NCBI GenBank assembly: GCA_009774235.1 | Contig: VSNJ01000200.1 | Coordinates: forward strand, 1 to 6,543 | DNA from: Lachnospiraceae bacterium | GTDB taxonomy: Bacteria > Bacillota > Clostridia > Lachnospirales > Lachnospiraceae | Direction: 5' to 3' | DNA length: 6,543 nt | Part shown: positions 1 to 6,325 of the stretch, piece by piece | Position numbering within the stretch: the stretch's first letter is position 1 | Layout of the letters: each line of letters starts with the position of its first letter | Program-made: the position numbers and the translations under genes | The notes under the pieces: generated by a model | Seen by the model: only the letters and a program-made list of their open reading frames with translations | Databases searched by the model: none | Told to the model about the DNA's origin: nothing

Positions 1-45
1 TTATTATACTCTTCAATTATAGAAAATCAAGTTGTTTATTTTGTA

Positions 46-74
46 TTGAATATTTATAAAAATAAGTTTATAAT
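46..74 (+). promoter_or_regulatory. Sigma-A-type promoter of the chemoreceptor gene
   Basis: A -35 box TTGAAT (46-51, 4 of 6 matches to consensus) and a perfect -10 box TATAAT (69-74) are separated by exactly 17 bp. Transcription would start near position 81, giving a leader of about 150 nt before the chemoreceptor start codon. Many motility and chemotaxis genes use the flagellar sigma factor instead; I did not see a convincing SigD-type site here, so housekeeping expression is the simpler reading. Confidence 0.65.
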
Positions 75-80
75 AGAATG

Positions 81-229
81 ATAAGGCTGGCTATCTAGAA
101 AATAATTATTCAGTGTGCTGCCTGGAATATTCTATAATGTTCACAATATATAGTCCAGACATACAGACAGCAGGCTATTATCTGGAAATGTACCAGTACA
201 TATTTGTAATATAAACAGGAGGGGTAGTA
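81..229 (+). other. Structured 5' leader of the chemoreceptor mRNA
   Basis: The leader contains several self-complementary segments. TCCAG at 154-158 can pair either with CTGGA at 122-126 or with CTGGA at 182-186, so the two folds exclude each other. TGCTG (116-120) can pair with CAGCA (168-172), extended by CTG (122-124) with CAG (164-166). ATGTAC and GTACAT (188-201) form a perfect inverted repeat with a 2-nt centre. The ribosome binding site AGGAGGGG (217-224) follows. I recognise no known riboswitch; in particular the conserved core of the class I cyclic-di-GMP riboswitch is absent. Regulation through this leader is inference. Confidence 0.4.
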
Positions 230-1930
230 ATGGAAAAGCAGGAGAGTATTGAAAAGAAACTTACAAAGTCTTTTTTCAAAGTATCAGCAGTTACTTCAAT
301 AGCAGCAGTTTTAGGGTTAATCGCACTTGTTTTTGTATCATTAAGATATTCTTATGCGTTAAACTATTTTGGGTTTGCACAAGGTGATATTGGAAAAGCG
401 ATGTTTGAATTTGCGGATGCAAGGTCATCATTGAGGGCAGCAATTGGATATGATGACCAGGATGTAATTGAAACTGTGTCAAAACAGCATGATGAACATA
501 AAGCAGCATTTGAAAAGAATTTTGCTGAAATAGAAAATACAATTGTATCAGACAGTGGAAGAGAAACTTATGATGAAATTAAATCTGCACTTGGCAGTTA
601 CTGGGAAATTGATGCCGAAGTTATGGAACTTGGCGCAACAACAGACAGGGAACTTTGTAAACAGGCACAAGAGATAGCACTTAATGAGCTGGCAGGTTCT
701 TATAATAGTATTTATGCTAACCTTACAGAATTGTTAGATGTAAAGGTAGAGGAAGGTAAGAGCATTTCTACAAAGTTGTCGCTGGCAGGCTGGATTCTTG
801 CCTTTGCTGTTGTGGCAGTTATTGCGCTTGCAGTGGTATTTGCTACTAAGATTGGAAAGAGTATTTCAAAGAAAATATCTTCTCCTTTAGGAAAACTTGG
901 CAAGCGTCTTAAGACATTTGCATCAGGGGATTTATCATCTCCTTTTCCAATGATAGAAACTGGAGATGAAGTAGAATATATGGAAAAAGATGCCACAGAG
1001 ATGGCAGATAACCTGAATGTAATTATAAAAGATATTGGCGAAGTTTTAGGTGATATGGCAGAGGGTAATTATTCTACAAAGTCCAGGGTGGCAGAAAGGT
1101 ACACTGGTGACTTTAAGAAATTACATGAAGCAATGCATGACCTGAAAGTACAGATGACGGAAACATTACTCGCAATAGGTGAAGCCTCAAACCAGGTATC
1201 TGTTGGTTCTGGTGACCTGGCAACAGCGGCGCAGTCACTTGCAGAGGGTGCAACAGAACAGTCACATACTGTACAGGACCTGCATGAAACTATTGCAAAT
1301 ATTACTGTAGCCATGGAAAAAAGTGCAGAGAGTGCAGATGAGTCTTTTGTAAAAGCACAGCAGTATGCAAGCCAGGCTGATAACAGCCGTGAAGAAATGA
1401 ATACTATGATGGCGGCAATGAAACGTATCAATGATACATCTACAAGGATTGGTGATATTATTTCTGAAATTGAGTCCATTGCATCCCAGACCAATCTTTT
1501 GTCTTTAAATGCATCTATAGAGGCGGCAAGGGCAGGTGAGTCTGGCCGTGGTTTTGCAGTTGTTGCAGACCAGATAAGGGAACTTGCAGACCAGAGTGCG
1601 AAAGCAGCAGTGGATACAAGGGAGCTTATAGAAAGTTCTATAAGGGAAGTTGAAGAAGGAAACCATGCGGCAAAGCGTGCATCTGAAGCTATTGGTTCTG
1701 TAGTTGACGGAATTGGCCAGATTGCAGATTTCTCCAAGAACCTTAAAGTTATAGTTGAAGACCAGGCAGAGGTTATGCGCCAGGCAAAAACAGGTGTAAA
1801 CCAGATTTCAGAGGTAGTGCAGAGCAATGCTGCAACTGCACAGGAGGCTTCTGCAACTAGTGAGGAATTATTTGCACAGGCGAACATATTAGATGGTCTT
1901 GTTGGGCAGTTTGTATTAGCAAAACAGTAA
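230..1930 (+). CDS. Methyl-accepting chemotaxis protein (transmembrane chemoreceptor)
   Basis: This is a 566-residue chemoreceptor that senses a ligand outside the cell and controls CheA kinase through CheW. A short basic N-terminus leads into TM1 (about 17-38). An extracellular helical domain of about 140 residues (39-182) has the size and helical character of a four-helix-bundle sensor, and TM2 is about 183-206. A HAMP linker (about 208-265) is followed by a second HAMP-like segment (about 266-313). The cytoplasmic signalling hairpin follows, with the highly conserved tip at 417-460 (EAARAGE 431-437, GRGFAVVA 439-446). Q538-E539 lies in a consensus adaptation-methylation context. No C-terminal CheR/CheB-tethering pentapeptide is present. 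The start has AGGAGG 7 nt upstream. It has its own promoter and terminator and no chemotaxis neighbours here. The ligand cannot be read from sequence. Confidence 0.96.
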   Translation: MEKQESIEKKLTKSFFKVSAVTSIAAVLGLIALVFVSLRYSYALNYFGFAQGDIGKAMFEFADARSSLRAAIGYDDQDVIETVSKQHDEHKAAFEKNFAEIENTIVSDSGRETYDEIKSALGSYWEIDAEVMELGATTDRELCKQAQEIALNELAGSYNSIYANLTELLDVKVEEGKSISTKLSLAGWILAFAVVAVIALAVVFATKIGKSISKKISSPLGKLGKRLKTFASGDLSSPFPMIETGDEVEYMEKDATEMADNLNVIIKDIGEVLGDMAEGNYSTKSRVAERYTGDFKKLHEAMHDLKVQMTETLLAIGEASNQVSVGSGDLATAAQSLAEGATEQSHTVQDLHETIANITVAMEKSAESADESFVKAQQYASQADNSREEMNTMMAAMKRINDTSTRIGDIISEIESIASQTNLLSLNASIEAARAGESGRGFAVVADQIRELADQSAKAAVDTRELIESSIREVEEGNHAAKRASEAIGSVVDGIGQIADFSKNLKVIVEDQAEVMRQAKTGVNQISEVVQSNAATAQEASATSEELFAQANILDGLVGQFVLAKQ

Positions 1931-1955
1931 TAACTGCTGGCAGTGGTACTTATTG

Positions 1956-2005
1956 TGTGTCTGGAATTGTCAATATAATGTGTATACATTTCCAGACACA
2001 TTTTT
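1956..2005 (+). terminator. Intrinsic terminator after the chemoreceptor gene
   Basis: A perfect 11-bp stem is formed by TGTGTCTGGAA (1956-1966) and TTCCAGACACA (1990-2000), followed at once by TTTTT (2001-2005). The 23-nt loop holds a small ATGT/ACAT hairpin (1978-1989). The U-tract is only on the plus-strand side, so it ends the chemoreceptor transcript 26 nt after its stop codon and isolates leuC from it. Confidence 0.88.
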
Positions 2006-2020
2006 ATTATATAAAATAGG

Positions 2021-2026
2021 TATAAT
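2021..2026 (+). promoter_or_regulatory. Candidate -10 box for leuC
   Basis: A perfect TATAAT (2021-2026) lies 30 bp before the leuC start and just after the upstream terminator, where a promoter is expected. No good -35 hexamer sits at 16-18 bp upstream (ACATTT at 17 bp), so the assignment is weak. The leader would be about 25 nt, too short for a leucine T-box or a leader-peptide attenuator. Confidence 0.35.
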
Positions 2027-2056
2027 TGGAATTTTTATTAAATGGAGGATAAATAA

Positions 2057-3322
2057 ATGGGAATGACTATGACACAGAAAATTCTTGCAGCACATGCAGG
2101 ACTGCCATATGTTGAGGCAGGGCAGCTTATTGAAGCAGACCTGGATTTAGTCCTTGCTAATGATATTACAGGTCCTGTTGCTATCCATGAGGCGGATAAA
2201 CTGGATAAAAAGACTGTATTTGATAAGGACAAGGTGGTGTTTGTACCTGACCACTTTGCTCCAAATAAAGATATTAAATCAGCAGAACATTGTAAATGTG
2301 TACGTGAGTATGCAAAAGAACATAATATTACTAATTATTTTGAAGTAGGCCAGATGGGTATTGAACATGCCCTTCTTCCTGAAAAAGGGCTTATAGTTGC
2401 AGGGGAAACATGCATAGGTGCTGATTCACATACATGCACATATGGCGCTCTTGGTGCATTTTCTACGGGAGTAGGAAGTACAGATATGGGTTGTGGTATG
2501 ATAACAGGAAAAACATGGTTTAAAGTTCCTTCTGCGGTTAAGGTAGTCCTTACAGGCAAGCCTTCAAAATGGGTAAGTGGCAAGGATGTTATACTTCATC
2601 TTATAGGCATGATTGGTGTTGATGGTGCTTTATACCGTTCACTTGAATTTACAGGTGATGGTGTTGCAAATCTTTCAATGGATGACCGTTTTTCTATTGC
2701 AAATATGGCTATTGAGGCAGGTGCCAAGAATGGCATTTTCCCTGTTGATGACAAAACAATAGCATATATGGAAGAACATTCAAATAAACAGTATACTATA
2801 TATGAAGCAGATGAGGACGCAGTATATGATGAGGAATACACTATTGATTTAAGTGTCCTTGAGCCAACTGTGGCATTCCCTCATCTTCCTGAAAATACAA
2901 AGACTGTAAGTGAAGCAGGTGAGATTAAGATTGACCAGGTTGTTATTGGTTCATGTACTAATGGCCGTATAGAAGACCTCCGTACTGCAGCAGAGGTAAT
3001 TAAAGGACACAAAGTTGCTAATGGCATAAGAGTTATTGTTATCCCGGCTACACAGGCAATATATCTGCAGGCTGTTGAAGAAGGGCTTGTTAAGACATTT
3101 ATAGAAGCAGGTGCTATTGTGAGCACTCCTACATGTGGTCCATGTCTTGGAGGTTATATGGGTATACTGGCAGCAGGAGAGAGGGCAGTTTCTACAACAA
3201 ACCGTAACTTTGTAGGACGTATGGGACATGTAGATTCAGAAGTTTATCTTGCAAGCCCTGCTGTTGCAGCAGCAAGTGCTGTAACAGGAAAGATTTCACA
3301 GCCTTCTGAATTAGGTTTATAA
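2057..3322 (+). CDS. leuC: 3-isopropylmalate dehydratase large subunit
   Basis: This is the large subunit of isopropylmalate isomerase, a cytosolic [4Fe-4S] aconitase-family enzyme that interconverts 2- and 3-isopropylmalate in leucine biosynthesis, working with LeuD. At 421 residues it matches the shorter archaeal/clostridial form rather than the roughly 465-residue enterobacterial form. Cluster-binding cysteines are visible as Cys300 in GSCTNGR and Cys360/Cys363 in CGPCLGG. The GADSHTCTYGALG segment (121-133) and STGVGSTD (136-143) are other family signatures. GGAGG (2044-2048) lies 8 nt before the ATG. leuD follows 105 bp downstream. Members of this short subfamily include homoaconitase and 2,3-dimethylmalate dehydratase subunits, so leucine synthesis is the likeliest role but not proved without leuA and leuB nearby. 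Confidence 0.93.
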   Translation: MGMTMTQKILAAHAGLPYVEAGQLIEADLDLVLANDITGPVAIHEADKLDKKTVFDKDKVVFVPDHFAPNKDIKSAEHCKCVREYAKEHNITNYFEVGQMGIEHALLPEKGLIVAGETCIGADSHTCTYGALGAFSTGVGSTDMGCGMITGKTWFKVPSAVKVVLTGKPSKWVSGKDVILHLIGMIGVDGALYRSLEFTGDGVANLSMDDRFSIANMAIEAGAKNGIFPVDDKTIAYMEEHSNKQYTIYEADEDAVYDEEYTIDLSVLEPTVAFPHLPENTKTVSEAGEIKIDQVVIGSCTNGRIEDLRTAAEVIKGHKVANGIRVIVIPATQAIYLQAVEEGLVKTFIEAGAIVSTPTCGPCLGGYMGILAAGERAVSTTNRNFVGRMGHVDSEVYLASPAVAAASAVTGKISQPSELGL

Positions 3323-3348
3323 TCTGGCATAAATTAGTAAAACCATAT

Positions 3349-3366
3349 AAGTATAGTAAGTATAGT
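3349..3366 (+). repeat. Tandem 9-bp duplication in the leuC-leuD gap
   Basis: AAGTATAGT occurs twice head to tail (3349-3357 and 3358-3366). It lies between the leuC stop codon and the leuD upstream stem-loop. It may be a simple replication-slippage duplication; no function is evident. Confidence 0.7.
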
Positions 3367-3372
3367 GGAATG

Positions 3373-3409
3373 GTACTGCCCCGCATTACTATATTGTAAA
3401 GTGCAGTAC
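3373..3409 (+). other. Stem-loop upstream of the leuD ribosome binding site
   Basis: GTACTGC (3373-3379) and GCAGTAC (3403-3409) form a perfect 7-bp stem with a 23-nt loop. It ends 6 nt before the leuD ribosome binding site (GGAGA, 3416-3420) and has no U-tract, so it is not a terminator. In a leuCD transcript it could act as an RNA processing or stability element, or tune LeuD translation; this is inference. Confidence 0.5.
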
Positions 3410-3427
3410 AGAAATGGAGAAAATATT

Positions 3428-3913
3428 ATGAAAGCATGTGGCATAGTCCATAAATATGGAGATAATGTAGATACAGATGTAATTATTCCTGCAAGATACC
3501 TTAACTCATCTGACCCAGCAGAGCTTGCCAAAAGTTGTATGGAAGATATAGACCCTGGATTTGTAAAACGTGTAAAGAAGGGTGATATTATGGTTGCCAA
3601 TAAGAATTTTGGCTGTGGCTCATCACGTGAACATGCACCTATAGCAATTAAGGCTTCTGGAATCAGCTGTGTTATTGCTGAAACATTTGCAAGGATATTT
3701 TACCGTAATGCTATTAATATAGGGCTTCCTATTATTGAGTGCCCTGAAGCTGCAAAGGATATAGATGCAGGTGATACAGTTGAAATTGATTTTGACAGCG
3801 GAATGATTTATAACAAGACAAAAGGTAATGAATATAAAGGACAGGCATTTCCTGAATTTATGCAGAAGATAATTGCAGCTGAGGGTCTTGTTAATTATAT
3901 TAACCAGAAATAA
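3428..3913 (+). CDS. leuD: 3-isopropylmalate dehydratase small subunit
   Basis: This small swivel-domain subunit completes the active site of isopropylmalate isomerase with LeuC. At 161 residues it has the short length typical of clostridial and archaeal LeuD. Visible signatures are YGDNVDTDVIIPARYL (10-25) and NFGCGSSREHA (60-70), the latter holding the substrate-contacting serine/arginine loop. The loop residues YLNS (24-27) lie where this family sets substrate specificity; YLRT is associated with homoaconitase, so this protein is not the homoaconitase type by that criterion. An upstream GTG at 3365 would extend the frame by 21 residues, but the ATG at 3428 has GGAGA 7 nt upstream and begins at the family's usual MKACG-like N-terminus. 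It is probably cotranscribed with leuC. Confidence 0.94.
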   Translation: MKACGIVHKYGDNVDTDVIIPARYLNSSDPAELAKSCMEDIDPGFVKRVKKGDIMVANKNFGCGSSREHAPIAIKASGISCVIAETFARIFYRNAINIGLPIIECPEAAKDIDAGDTVEIDFDSGMIYNKTKGNEYKGQAFPEFMQKIIAAEGLVNYINQK

Positions 3914-3935
3914 GTTTAGTGTGTTGTCTGTAAAG

Positions 3936-3971
3936 CCAGATATTCCAGGCAGAGATGCCTGTGTTATCTGG
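3936..3971 (+). other. Two-tier stem-loop between leuD and the cytidylyltransferase gene
   Basis: An outer 7-bp stem, CCAGATA (3936-3942) with TATCTGG (3965-3971), and an inner 6-bp stem, CAGGCA (3946-3951) with TGCCTG (3956-3961), enclose a GAGA loop and a symmetric 3x3 internal loop. The downstream sequence TTATCTTAAAT is a poor U-tract, so termination would be weak. It may be a leaky terminator, an RNA stability element protecting the leuCD 3' end, or a processing site. Confidence 0.55.
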
Positions 3972-3984
3972 TTATCTTAAATAC

Positions 3985-4001
3985 CAGGGCGGATAGTCCT
4001 G
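3985..4001 (+). other. Small stem-loop before the cytidylyltransferase start
   Basis: CAGGGC (3985-3990) and GTCCTG (3996-4001) can form a 6-bp RNA stem with one G-U pair around a GGATA loop. It ends a few nucleotides before the AGAAAGG ribosome binding site (4006-4012). A role in translation is only a possibility. Confidence 0.3.
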
Positions 4002-4019
4002 TAAAAGAAAGGTATGGTT

Positions 4020-4739
4020 ATGGTAATGGTTTTTGGGCTGGTGCTTGCAGGTGGTATTGGAAGCCGTATGGGTAATAATGGTAAACCAAAGCAGTTTCTT
4101 ATGGCTTGTGGCAAACCAGTTATAATCCATACACTTGAAAAGTTCTGTATAAATGGTGCTTTTATAAAGATTATTGTGCTTTGTCCTTCAGAATGGGTAT
4201 CTTATACACAAGGACTTATAGAGGAATACCTTAGTAGTTATAAGAAGAATATAGCAGTGGCATCAGGTGGTAACAGCCGTAATAATACTATTATGGAGGG
4301 TATACGTTATATTGAAGATAATTATATTCTTGATGGCAGCACAATAATTGTTACGCATGATGCAGCAAGACCATTTATTAATAACCGCATAATTAGTGAA
4401 AATATAGAGACAGCAATAAGATATGGGGCAGCTACAACAGCTGTCCCTGCAACTGATACAATACTTTATTGTCCTGGCGGACAGACAGTGGAAAGTATAA
4501 CTGACAGGCAGGCATTATATATGTGCCAGACACCACAGACATTTTTTGCAAAAGAATTGCGTGAATTATATAATAGATTAAGTGACAATGAAAAGGAACA
4601 GCTTACAGATGCGTCTGGCATATATATAAAAAATAAGCTGCCTGTTGGTATTGTCCAGGGGGAAATGTATAATTTTAAAATTACTTATCCTAATGACCTG
4701 GTGGTTGCTGAGGAATATATAAAGCGGGGTATTGTGTAA
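4020..4739 (+). CDS. IspD/TarI-family cytidylyltransferase
   Basis: This 239-residue cytosolic enzyme transfers CMP from CTP to a sugar- or polyol-phosphate. The substrate is either 2-C-methyl-D-erythritol 4-phosphate (IspD, isoprenoid pathway) or ribitol 5-phosphate (TarI, teichoic acid or capsule). Motifs are the CTP-binding loop LAGGIGSRMG (9-18, Arg16), PKQF (23-26, Lys24), metal-site HDAARPF (113-119, Asp114), QTPQTF (170-175), LTDAS (195-199) and GEMYNFKITYP (214-224, Lys220). The AGG rather than AAG loop and the GEMYNFKIT segment look closer to TarI, but no TarJ-type reductase gene is adjacent. Three in-frame ATGs occur at 4014, 4020 and 4026; AGAAAGG (4006-4012) is 1, 7 and 13 nt from them, so 4020 is chosen and 4014 is the alternative. 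Confidence 0.88.
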   Translation: MVMVFGLVLAGGIGSRMGNNGKPKQFLMACGKPVIIHTLEKFCINGAFIKIIVLCPSEWVSYTQGLIEEYLSSYKKNIAVASGGNSRNNTIMEGIRYIEDNYILDGSTIIVTHDAARPFINNRIISENIETAIRYGAATTAVPATDTILYCPGGQTVESITDRQALYMCQTPQTFFAKELRELYNRLSDNEKEQLTDASGIYIKNKLPVGIVQGEMYNFKITYPNDLVVAEEYIKRGIV

Positions 4740-4802
4740 ATAATATTTTGGGAATGGTAGCAGCCATATGGATTATATTATTGGATATAGGAGGTATTTG
4801 GC

Positions 4803-5156
4803 ATGGAGGTTACAGTATTATGTTATTCCAGGTGTTCTACATGTAAAAAGGCACTTAAATGGCTTGATGAAAATGGTATTGCATATAATGGGCGTCCTAT
4901 AAAGGAAGAAAATCCTTCAAAAGAGGAACTTGCAGAGTGGTATAAGAAAAGCGGGCTTCCATTAAAACGGTTTTTTAATACAAGTGGTAATTTGTATAAG
5001 GAATTAAAATTAAAGGATAAATTGCCTGGAATGAGTGAAGATGAACAGCTGGAGCTGCTTGCAACTGATGGTATGCTTGTGAAACGGCCTTTAGTGGTTG
5101 CAGGGGATATAGTGCTGGCAGGATTTAAAGAAGAGGAATGGAAAGTTCTTATCTGA
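4803..5156 (+). CDS. Spx/ArsC-family thioredoxin-fold protein
   Basis: This 117-residue protein belongs to the arsenate reductase (ArsC)/Spx/YffB family. The N-terminal strand leads to a CSTC motif (11-14), the CxxC of Spx-like proteins and the position of the ArsC catalytic cysteine. FNTSG (58-62) and LVKRPLVV (92-99, with the conserved Arg95-Pro96) complete the family signature. Spx binds RNA polymerase as a redox regulator and ArsC reduces arsenate. This copy is nearer the short, poorly characterised YusI/YffB-like members, and no arsenic resistance genes (arsR, arsB) are nearby, so arsenate reduction should not be assumed. AGGAGG (4789-4794) lies 8 nt before the ATG. It follows the cytidylyltransferase by 63 bp with no terminator between, suggesting cotranscription, and is closed by a terminator overlapping its stop codon. 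Confidence 0.88.
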   Translation: MEVTVLCYSRCSTCKKALKWLDENGIAYNGRPIKEENPSKEELAEWYKKSGLPLKRFFNTSGNLYKELKLKDKLPGMSEDEQLELLATDGMLVKRPLVVAGDIVLAGFKEEEWKVLI

Positions 5157-5179
5157 CCACAGTAATGTGGTCTTTTTTT
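5155..5179 (+). terminator. Intrinsic terminator overlapping the stop codon of the Spx/ArsC-family gene
   Basis: GACCACA (5155-5161) pairs perfectly with TGTGGTC (5166-5172) around a GTAA loop, followed by seven T (5173-5179). The stem begins at the second base of the TGA stop codon. It separates this unit from the recombinase gene. Confidence 0.92.
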
Positions 5180-5256
5180 GTATGTTTTTTTTCTTTTGCC
5201 TGGAGATTTAGCTATATATACGCAGAGTAAGTGGTAAGTTTGTTTTGGGAATGGAC

Positions 5257-5294
5257 TTGTAAGTGTATACATAGAAATCTATATAATCTATAAT
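5257..5294 (+). promoter_or_regulatory. Possible promoter region of the recombinase gene
   Basis: Two overlapping TATAAT boxes (5282-5287 and 5289-5294) lie 70-80 bp upstream of the recombinase start, after the preceding terminator. The best -35-like hexamer is TTGTAA (5257-5262), 19 bp from the first box, which is a poor spacing. Just upstream of the boxes is the palindrome TGTATACA (5264-5271). Moderate to weak support. Confidence 0.4.
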
Positions 5295-5364
5295 ATGGAA
5301 ATAGAAAATAAATAATATGTACCAGCTGTTTTTGCATGCAGTAAATAGAAGAAAGGGGATAAAT

Positions 5365-6219
5365 ATGGGAAGGTTTGTTACAGAGGAGATACTTTCAGGA
5401 TACCAGGAGTATTTGTATGAGGAAGAGAAATCAGAAGCAACTATTAAAAAATATATGCGTGACCTTGGGAAGCTTGTGTTATATGCGGGAGGCAAAGAAA
5501 TTACAAAGAAGATGGTAGTTGGATACAAGGAGTATCTAAGGAAGAAGAAAAAGTACAAGCTCACAAGTATTAATTCTTTTCTGGTGGCAGCAAACCGTCT
5601 TTTTGAGTATCTTGGGTGGTATGACCTCAGGGTAAGGACATATAAAATACAAAAGGAGGCTTTTGTTCCCGAAAACAGGGATTTATCCAGGGAGGAATAC
5701 AAAAGGCTTGTAAAAGCAGCATTGAAAAAGGGTAAGATACGCCTGGCAATGATAATCCAGACAATATGTGCAACAGGAATGAGGATAAGTGAACTGGCAA
5801 GTGTTACTCTGGAAAGTGTGGCAGGAGGTGTTGTGGAAATCTACTGCAAGGGCAAACAGAGAATAATATTGCTTCCAGGGAAGCTTAGAAAAAAACTTCT
5901 GCGTTACATAAAGGAGAACAAGATTGCAGGAGGCATTGTATTCCGTACTTCAGGAGGGAAGGCAGTGGATAGAAGCAATATCTGGAAAGAGATGAAAATG
6001 TTAAGTAAAGAGGCAGGTGTACAAGAAAGTAAAGTATACCTGCATAATTTACGCCATTTGTTTGCAAAAGAATTTTATACGGCTGGAAAGGATATAGCAA
6101 AGCTTGCAGATGTACTTGGGCACAGTAATATTGAAACAACAAGAGGGTATATTAAGACAACAAGCCGTGAGCACCAGAAACTGCTTGACCAAATGGACCT
6201 TGTGCTGTGTAGTACCTGA
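5365..6219 (+). CDS. Tyrosine recombinase (phage-integrase family, XerC/D-like size)
   Basis: This is a 284-residue site-specific DNA recombinase that would cut and rejoin DNA through a 3'-phosphotyrosine intermediate. The N-terminal SAM-like core-binding domain spans about 1-95 and the catalytic domain about 105-275. All catalytic residues are present: Arg140 (ATGMRISEL), Lys164 (CKGKQR), His227 and Arg230 (HNLRH), His253 (LGH) and the nucleophile Tyr262. The ATG at 5365 has AAAGGGG (5352-5358) 6 nt upstream; an ATG at 5317 in the same frame would add 16 residues but lacks a ribosome binding site. Arginine codons are AGA/AGG in 12 of 19 cases, against 2 of 9 in leuC, which hints at acquired or weakly expressed DNA. 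No phage, transposon or conjugation genes are visible. Its target site is unknown. Confidence 0.92.
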   Translation: MGRFVTEEILSGYQEYLYEEEKSEATIKKYMRDLGKLVLYAGGKEITKKMVVGYKEYLRKKKKYKLTSINSFLVAANRLFEYLGWYDLRVRTYKIQKEAFVPENRDLSREEYKRLVKAALKKGKIRLAMIIQTICATGMRISELASVTLESVAGGVVEIYCKGKQRIILLPGKLRKKLLRYIKENKIAGGIVFRTSGGKAVDRSNIWKEMKMLSKEAGVQESKVYLHNLRHLFAKEFYTAGKDIAKLADVLGHSNIETTRGYIKTTSREHQKLLDQMDLVLCST

Positions 6220-6325
6220 ATATATTGTAAAATTGGGATGGTATGATAGTGGAAAAAGTCTAGAAATTTTTTCTTTTATTATTATCTGTAGTAATTACAG
6301 GGTGTGGATAATAATTTTTATAAAT
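6220..6325. other. Intergenic DNA after the recombinase gene, no gene seen
   Basis: This AT-rich stretch has no credible coding frame. A weak GAAAAA (6252-6257)/TTTTTC (6268-6273) stem followed by TTTTATT could help end the recombinase transcript, but it is all A-T apart from one pair. CTGTA (6286-6290) and TACAG (6296-6300) form a 5-bp stem overlapping the left arm of a 9-bp inverted repeat. With the elements listed next, it makes up the 324-bp gene-free right end of the window. Confidence 0.5.

Noticed and set aside
81..229. Cyclic-di-GMP riboswitch ahead of the chemoreceptor
   Set aside because: Such riboswitches precede some clostridial motility genes, but the conserved core of the class I aptamer is absent and I could not assemble a class II fold.
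1967..1979. Promoter made of TTGTCA and TATAAT in the terminator loop
   Set aside because: The two hexamers are only 1 bp apart, and neither has a suitable partner at 16-18 bp.
1069..2001. Long open frame on the minus strand (310 codons) opposite the chemoreceptor
   Set aside because: It is antisense to the strongly conserved signalling domain; its Ser/Ala-rich translation reflects coiled-coil codons read backwards. It has no domain and runs into the plus-strand terminator.
2006..2056. Leucine T-box or leader peptide upstream of leuC
   Set aside because: Only about 50 bp separate the preceding terminator from leuC, with no T-box sequence, no run of leucine codons and no attenuator hairpin.
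4803..5156. Arsenic resistance locus
   Set aside because: The protein is ArsC-like in fold only; there is no arsR or arsenite pump gene nearby, and the CxxC motif fits Spx-like members equally well.
4823..5702. Two minus-strand open frames (149 and 164 codons) opposite the Spx/ArsC-family and recombinase genes
   Set aside because: Both overlap well-supported plus-strand genes, show no recognisable motif and have Lys/Phe/Tyr/Ser-rich compositions typical of shadow frames.
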